Source: Membranipora membranacea (lineage: Eukaryota > Bryozoa > Gymnolaemata > Cheilostomatida > Membraniporidae). Taken from it: a stretch of 60,000 nucleotides of DNA. The notes under the pieces are model-generated. The model was not told the origin of the DNA. It was given only the letters and a program-made list of their open reading frames with translations, and did no database searches. The translations under genes were made by a program, and so were the position numbers. The stretch is from positions 11,534,001 to 11,594,000 of the forward strand of contig OU612067.1 in NCBI GenBank assembly GCA_914767715.1. The letters run 5' to 3'. Below are positions 54,456 to 60,000 of the stretch, piece by piece (positions within the stretch are counted from its first letter, which is position 1; each line of letters starts with the position of its first letter).

Positions 54456-56961
54456 AGTACCAAATACTTGTGTAGTTGTCGTGTTGCCAGTGAACTACCG
54501 TACTTCGAGAGTTTTTTAATTTATGATTTTTTAGAATTGTTTTACTGGCTGAAAAGACTTAACCTAATAAGCATCAAAGTACTGGGCAGACAAATGTGGC
54601 ATGTATTTTCACCCATTCCACCCAGGGTATGTTGAATGATGAATGTCTGCAGATCAGGAAACTGAGCTCTGACCCTCCACGCATGTAGTAATAATATAGG
54701 ATTGGAAACATACCTCATCTTTGTAGGCAGAACATCGCTACTATCAGTATCCATTTATTTACCAGCCAATCCATATTGTTCTGTCTCATGATCTTATTTT
54801 ATCATAACTGATTACAGAATGCGAGATTGTATGCCTAACCGACGATATGGCCCCTCTGTATTCAATTCAGTAATTACTTTGATATCAAAATCTCACACTA
54901 TATTGTAAGTCGTTGTTAGCTTGTGTTGTTATTGAAATTCATGCTGCATGTGCTGCACTGCGCGCAACAAATTGGAATAAAAAATTTAAAGTCACGGCAC
55001 AAAATAATTATTATGAATTATTATGGTTTGAATCTAATGACCTGATTCACCCAATCATGTTGACAGCAAGGCTCTGTTCTGAACAAAACAGCGTATTTCA
55101 TATGGACCATTTATCTCTCCTCCATTTGCTCACTGTTATCGGATTTTGAGCTTATACAATTGTGACTTGACACCAAGTTGATGAGACCTAAGTTCTGTAA
55201 ATTGTTCAACAACAAAGATGTTCACCCTAGGACCCCTAGTTTGCAGGACTTTTGAAATTTCATGGTTCTAGTCTGAAATCAAACATGACAATACAAGCTG
55301 CCGATTATCTTAAGGGAGCCATAGTAGTCAAAATCTTCAGATTTGAATTTGAATTTCATAATGCTTCCAATTTGAATGACTATACTTACTTCGGAATGAT
55401 AGCGGTTCTATGAACTGTCTAAAATTTCTCCCTTCATTCTGAAAAAGAAATTTTGCCTAGTAAAATATGATATTTCATTGATTGTTTTTAATACATATAC
55501 ATACATTGGAACTTGAGAAAGAAAATAATATTTCAATGGGAAAGACAAGTGCTTTGGGTATCAATATTATAGTAGAGTTATAGTAGAGTTAGAGGAAATA
55601 TCTCAAGGCATGGAGAGTTAACATCATCAGGAACTTCCTGCAAGCTCTTAAGCAATAAGAAATGTAGAATTACATAGATTCTGAGTTTCAACAGAGCATT
55701 GGTATGGTATTTTAGATCACCGTTTGATCAGACGTATCGTTCTCAAATTCCATTACCTCAGGTGTACATAGCTCGGTGCGGTGAGAAGTTGCAGCTATTC
55801 AACGTCAACCCAGCCTTATTGGCAGAAACCCCTTTTTTGGTATATCGATTGATCCATTTCTTGATCTGGGGCCCAACTCTTACCACCAACTGCCACCATT
55901 ATTACTAACACCATCAAATTTTTTTGTCTCCATCTGGTTTTCATTGCTACTGATATTGGTCCTGTTTTGTCTCTGAGTTGGCAGATGATTATACAGCAGA
56001 AGCACAGCGGTTATTATGGAGATAGCTAGCGTAGATATTAGCAGCTTTGAAGGCTCTGATCAGCTTGAGAAGTTTGAGATACTTCATTATGACCCATGAA
56101 GATGTGAGATAGTGATCGAAATTGATTGAAATAAGCCATCTCCTCAATTTACTTTCCCAGCATTATGTTTTCAAACTGCGGCTTTCTTTAGTTTATTATA
56201 CAAAAATTCTTTAACTCAACAGCTTTTAGTGGCATTTCCGCAAATAATATATTGTGTGTTCCTCGCTTACGTAGGGTCTTTAAAGGAGCAGCTCCACTAT
56301 ATATGATATTGTTTTTCGTTGTTAATGTTGGATGGAAACTGATGCAGTGTGTGACTATTATAAAATCATCTTAGTTGTCTTGTTTATTGTTTAATACTAA
56401 CTGATTCATGTTCAATTGAATATTATATAGCATGCATATAAAGATGTAAAATGCTAGTGGGGTCAGAGGTTAATAATTGTAAAAATGATTCTTACGATAC
56501 AAAGAATACAAATCTAGCTGAGGATGTTCCTGCTGTCATCCATTTTAATCAAATAAACCCAAAATCAGTAAGCTATACAATGAACAGATATGACACAGAA
56601 AAATAGAACCAAGTGAAGATATATCTTATAACCTTTTTAAACTGTTGATTTAGAAAAAAAATACTTCTACTGAAAGCAGTTCAGATAAATTGAATCATCA
56701 TGCTTCAATAACATGGAAATTTGAACAAACATCACATCATAAACATATTGGTTTTCAACACCTGAGCAGTATCTTTCAATGAGCAGCGTTACCATTTGTG
56801 AAATATTTTGAGATATTATTTAGATATTGGCAATCATCGGTAAATTTTACTCTATCACTTATTGTAGGGTTGCTTCATACTGTGGGTGTCCAACGGTGAT
56901 AGAGGTTTGCTAAATTTATGGTAGCTTCAATCAACAATTGTCCACAAACTCTTGAAGCACA
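54456..56961. other. Region between the inverted arms, left of the receptor tail exon
   Basis: No convincing exon. A minus-strand ATG frame at 54754-54714 (MDTDSSDVLPTKMR followed by GTATGT) could be a first exon, but no partner was found. Confidence 0.3.
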
Positions 56962-59632
56962 TTACTTATATCGGGCTTGCTTGGCCACCTCATAAAGGTG
57001 GCCATCATCATCCATGTTTGCATATGTCTGGGGATGTAGAGTTTCGTATTGTTGCTCTTGACCGTGGAGAGTTTGCTCCAAATTTGCATACTCTGTTCCT
57101 GCACATTCAACCCTTACGGGATTTGCATTATCTGCATATGCCGATTGAGAGATCACACTGAGTCGTATGTCTTCCTGATGCTGTACTGCTGGCACCGGTG
57201 TATCTTCCTGGCCTTTAACATTGGTTGAAGGTTGTTGTCTTTGTCTCAGTTTTGAGAAGAGTAGAGAAAGTAGAATTCCCATAATGAGAATCACAGGAAC
57301 AAAAACTCCAACCAGAATGGGAACTGAAAGCAACAAGGATAAATACTCAAACTTGTGCGAGAAAGGACAAAAATAGAATCAAGAGAAAACATAACATTCA
57401 GGGACTGAACCGCAGTGAAAAATATGATTCACAGTACTGAGACAGAGTTGTAGATTCTGAGTTAAAAGCTGCTGGAGTAGATATGAAAATTTCTTACCAT
57501 TTATGTCTGGAGCTTTGCATACAAGAACATTTCCAGACCATTCCAGTCCTGAATTTGTATCCAAGCACGTGTAAATTCCATCTCCTGATTCAATCATGGT
57601 GCCACACTGAAAGAAAACTATTGAACCTTGCCCATAGCTTACTGCACCGTCAACAAGGTAAGCATTTTCAATTGATGGAAGATCGCCACAAGTCTCATCA
57701 CTCTCTAAAACTGAGCAAATTCATACAGAAAATCATTAAATGAGGCTTTCCAAATTTTGGAAGCTAAAAGCTATTGTAGAGGATGTTGAGGGGGGTTACC
57801 CTAAGGCAGCGATACCCGCCACAGCGACCACGCACATTGAATATTTATACTGAGCGCGCCGACTCTCTAAAACGAGTACATCGACTCTATCTAAGTGGAA
57901 ATGTATCGAGTACGCCGACTCTATCTGAGGGGGAAGGTAACGGGTACACCAACTCTATCTGGGCTGGGAATATAATTGACCTGACTTTGAGGCTGTCTTT
58001 GGGGGGAGGGATATGGCTAAACTACTAACATATTTATCGGGCAAGATAAATTGGGGAGGGAAGGGATGGACAATATGATTATTACTTGTATCGTCGGGCG
58101 AGACAATAGGAAGCAAATGGGCCAGGGGAAGAGGTTCGGACAATATAATCAATGGGACGGAAGGGGTATAGATAAAATAAATAACCAAATGGGGGAAGGG
58201 AATGGCTCTGAGTTTACAACTATGTTTGCGAGATAGATTGGAGGAACTGGACTGGAAATCAGGTCAATGGCTGCAGTGGTGCAAAGGGGGTTTTCACTTG
58301 GCCTCTACCTACTACCCAAGGGAGGCTACAGTCTAACAACAGAGTACAAACAAGGCAACATTATGTAAAGGCGGGGAGGTCTGCCAGCAGGCAGAACTCA
58401 AGAAACTTACTTCAGTTGGTTAAGTTAACTTAACCAACTAAAGTAAGTTTCTTGAGTTGTGTGCTATGAGCTTTTATTTGGTTGCTGACTGGTTTAAAGT
58501 ATAAGGCCTTGCTACTTCAGCCACTGGTGTTAAGTTATAAAAGCATAGTAGGTCATGTGATATGAACTGTGGAAATTTTCCATGGAAAATTCCGTAGATG
58601 GCTTGTTAAGTTAAAATTAGAAAAGATACAAAAGTGATGGAATTGGAAGACAACTCATGATAAATGAATTTATGTCAAGTTTAATATTGTATGTCTAGCT
58701 GTGGTGGAAAATCCACCACACTATCCTGTGCCATAAAAACAAAAAATCGCCCATTACAAAATAAAGTGCAGTTCTAAATGAGCAATAAAAACTGTTGCTG
58801 GCGACCGGGTGTTGTTTGAATGGCAGCATTGTTGTTAAATGCAATACTGCATTGTTGCTACATACAATACAGCATTGTTATACAGCCAATATAGTTAGAA
58901 ATCCTATCAGATCAGACTAAGTACCTAAACTATGCCTTAGCATGCAACATGGGCTGCACCAACAAACCCTCAACTATGAATTTTTCATAAAACTGGCTAT
59001 TGGCCTTTTAGAACTTGACTTTTTCTGTAATGCCGAGAGAAAAATATCCACCGGGATAATTTTCATCGCTTTCCTTTTAATTATGACTTGTGAACGATCA
59101 AATCCTGAATCAATCGTTACAACAGATTTTGTTTTCAGCTTGATCAAAGTACAAATCCGATAATATTATTGATAATTATACTCACACATTGTTCCTGTTG
59201 TAAAAATTATCTCCTTTTCTGGTGAGCTGATGTTGGCATTGTTGTAAACTTTAACTTGAAGCGATATTGACTCGTTACTATCTGTGTGGAACTCATACAT
59301 ATTGGTGTCCAAATCAGCCCATGTCGTAAGAAGACTGCTATGAATCCGGTACGGATTGTGATCACGAACATTTGCACAGCGAATATATACAGGATCCTAA
59401 AAAAACATTCTTAGTTTGGAAAAAAAAATTTTTTTGGGTGTTCGAACAAACATTTAATGTAATTACAAGCGCATGCATACCTCAATGATCATATTATTGA
59501 AAAAATATAGGTGAATGCCCTCAACACACTCTCTCACCTGCCAAGCAACTGTGTATCCCCATTTAAGGTTGCCGCCATTCATCTCTTTTGACTCTGATCT
59601 ACTATACTGTACATTTCTAATTTTATCAGGCC
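56962..59632 (-). CDS. Fibronectin-like / sushi receptor with ITAM-like tail (partial, 5' end off window)
   Basis: Minus-strand exons seen: 59632-59481 (PDKIRNVQYSRS, WGYTVAWQVREC), 59396-59186 (DPVYIRCANVRD, SLQVKVYNN; the pair looks like fibronectin type III), 57704-57498 (sushi module: ETCGDLPSIENAYL, IYTCLD, WSGNVLVCK) and 57323-56962 (membrane span PVILIMGILLSLLF, then a 95-residue tail, TAA stop). Joining 59186 straight to 57704 would create a stop, so at least one exon between them is missing. Tail tyrosines at exon residues 63, 79, 93, 101, 111 and 119 fall in SAYADN, TEYANL, QQYETL, TYANM and LYEVA. The two YxxL motifs are ten residues apart, ITAM-like in layout, and YANM fits PI3K SH2 binding. 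Type I receptor that probably signals through tyrosine phosphorylation (inference). The gene extends beyond 60000. Confidence 0.75.
57861..58419 (-). repeat. Long inverted repeat, right arm
   Basis: Reverse-orientation copy of 53901-54455, located in an intron of the receptor gene. It has about four degenerate units around GAGTACGCCGACTCTATCTG at its inner end. Confidence 0.85.
58395..58458. repeat. 64-bp near-perfect palindrome
   Basis: 32-bp arms centred on TTAA at 58425-58428 with one mismatched pair (58413/58440). It reads AACTCAAGAAACTTACTT inward on each side. It overlaps the outer end of the right inverted arm, as if two element ends had been joined head to head. Confidence 0.95.
58459..59185. 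other. Intron stretch of the receptor gene
   Basis: No exon seen, although the phase argument requires at least one missing exon between 57704 and 59186. Confidence 0.35.
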
Positions 59633-60000
59633 CTGCATACAAACACAATCAATAGAATATCAATCCAGGGTCGGGTAGGTGATCTAGATATTCAAATGAA
59701 ACATGGATCTTTTTTTCTTGATGCGAAACATTTGAGTATGTTACATAATACATAAAACTTGGATGCTCAGAATGTGTAATTAATTAAACTATGTCGGAAC
59801 AATCCAGAGCCGGTATTCCATCACAACCATAATGTTAGCAGCCCAAGTATGAGCCCAGCTTATTTTTTTATAAATATCAGTACTTTGTATATTGAAACTG
59901 TTTGTGGATTAGCAAACTGAAGCCAAATTGTTCAGTATCTCAAATTTGACTTCTAGTAAAACTGTGGTAGTAGAAATTTGAAATGTTTGAAGTTCATCAC
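59633..60000. other. Right edge of window
   Basis: Intron or upstream part of the same receptor gene. No exon recognised. Confidence 0.35.

Overview
This is an AT-rich metazoan genomic window with split genes. The evidence is short phase-consistent introns with GT/AG borders, CUB, sushi, LRR and fibronectin-type domains on single-pass membrane proteins, APE-type LINE relics, tRNA-derived SINEs and many hairpin MITEs. The domain repertoire fits an invertebrate animal; I cannot fix the phylum. There is no bacterial, organellar or viral gene.

Layout. (1) 462-3403, plus strand: two intron-poor genes for tail-heavy proteins with a tiny N-terminus, one near-identical membrane segment ending in Cys-Cys, and a long cytoplasmic tail. 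The first tail is rich in tyrosine motifs, like a transmembrane adaptor. (2) 4943-7491 and 17614-21009, minus strand: two paralogous five-exon receptors (signal peptide, CUB-like, sushi, TM, tail) with identical intron phases and unrelated tails; the second tail ends in a prenylation box. (3) 12527-17541, minus: a real-looking multi-exon gene I cannot name. (4) 26846-31082: a complete foldback-type DNA transposon, with a 10-bp target duplication and inverted arms made of 100-bp tandem repeats. (5) 31452-39156, plus: a complete 11-exon secreted protein, a temptin-type domain fused to a PHM/DBH-type copper monooxygenase with all six copper ligands. (6) 40388-47807, minus: an LRR receptor with a membrane segment and an odd Cys-rich region after it. 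(7) 56962-59632, minus, running off the right edge: a fibronectin-like/sushi receptor whose tail carries ITAM-like and YxxM tyrosine motifs.

Between and inside these genes lie at least ten inverted-repeat elements (one hAT-like with an 8-bp duplication, one TTAA-flanked, one TA-flanked, several unassigned), six tRNA-derived segments, two dead LINEs, and tandem repeats.

How the genes may work together (inference): receptors with adhesion/complement-type ectodomains sit next to adaptor-like membrane proteins and a tyrosine-motif receptor, so the locus may be a cell-surface recognition and signalling cluster. The copper monooxygenase is probably a secreted enzyme unrelated to that role. Exon borders were read by eye from splice sites and frame; no alignment or database search was run.
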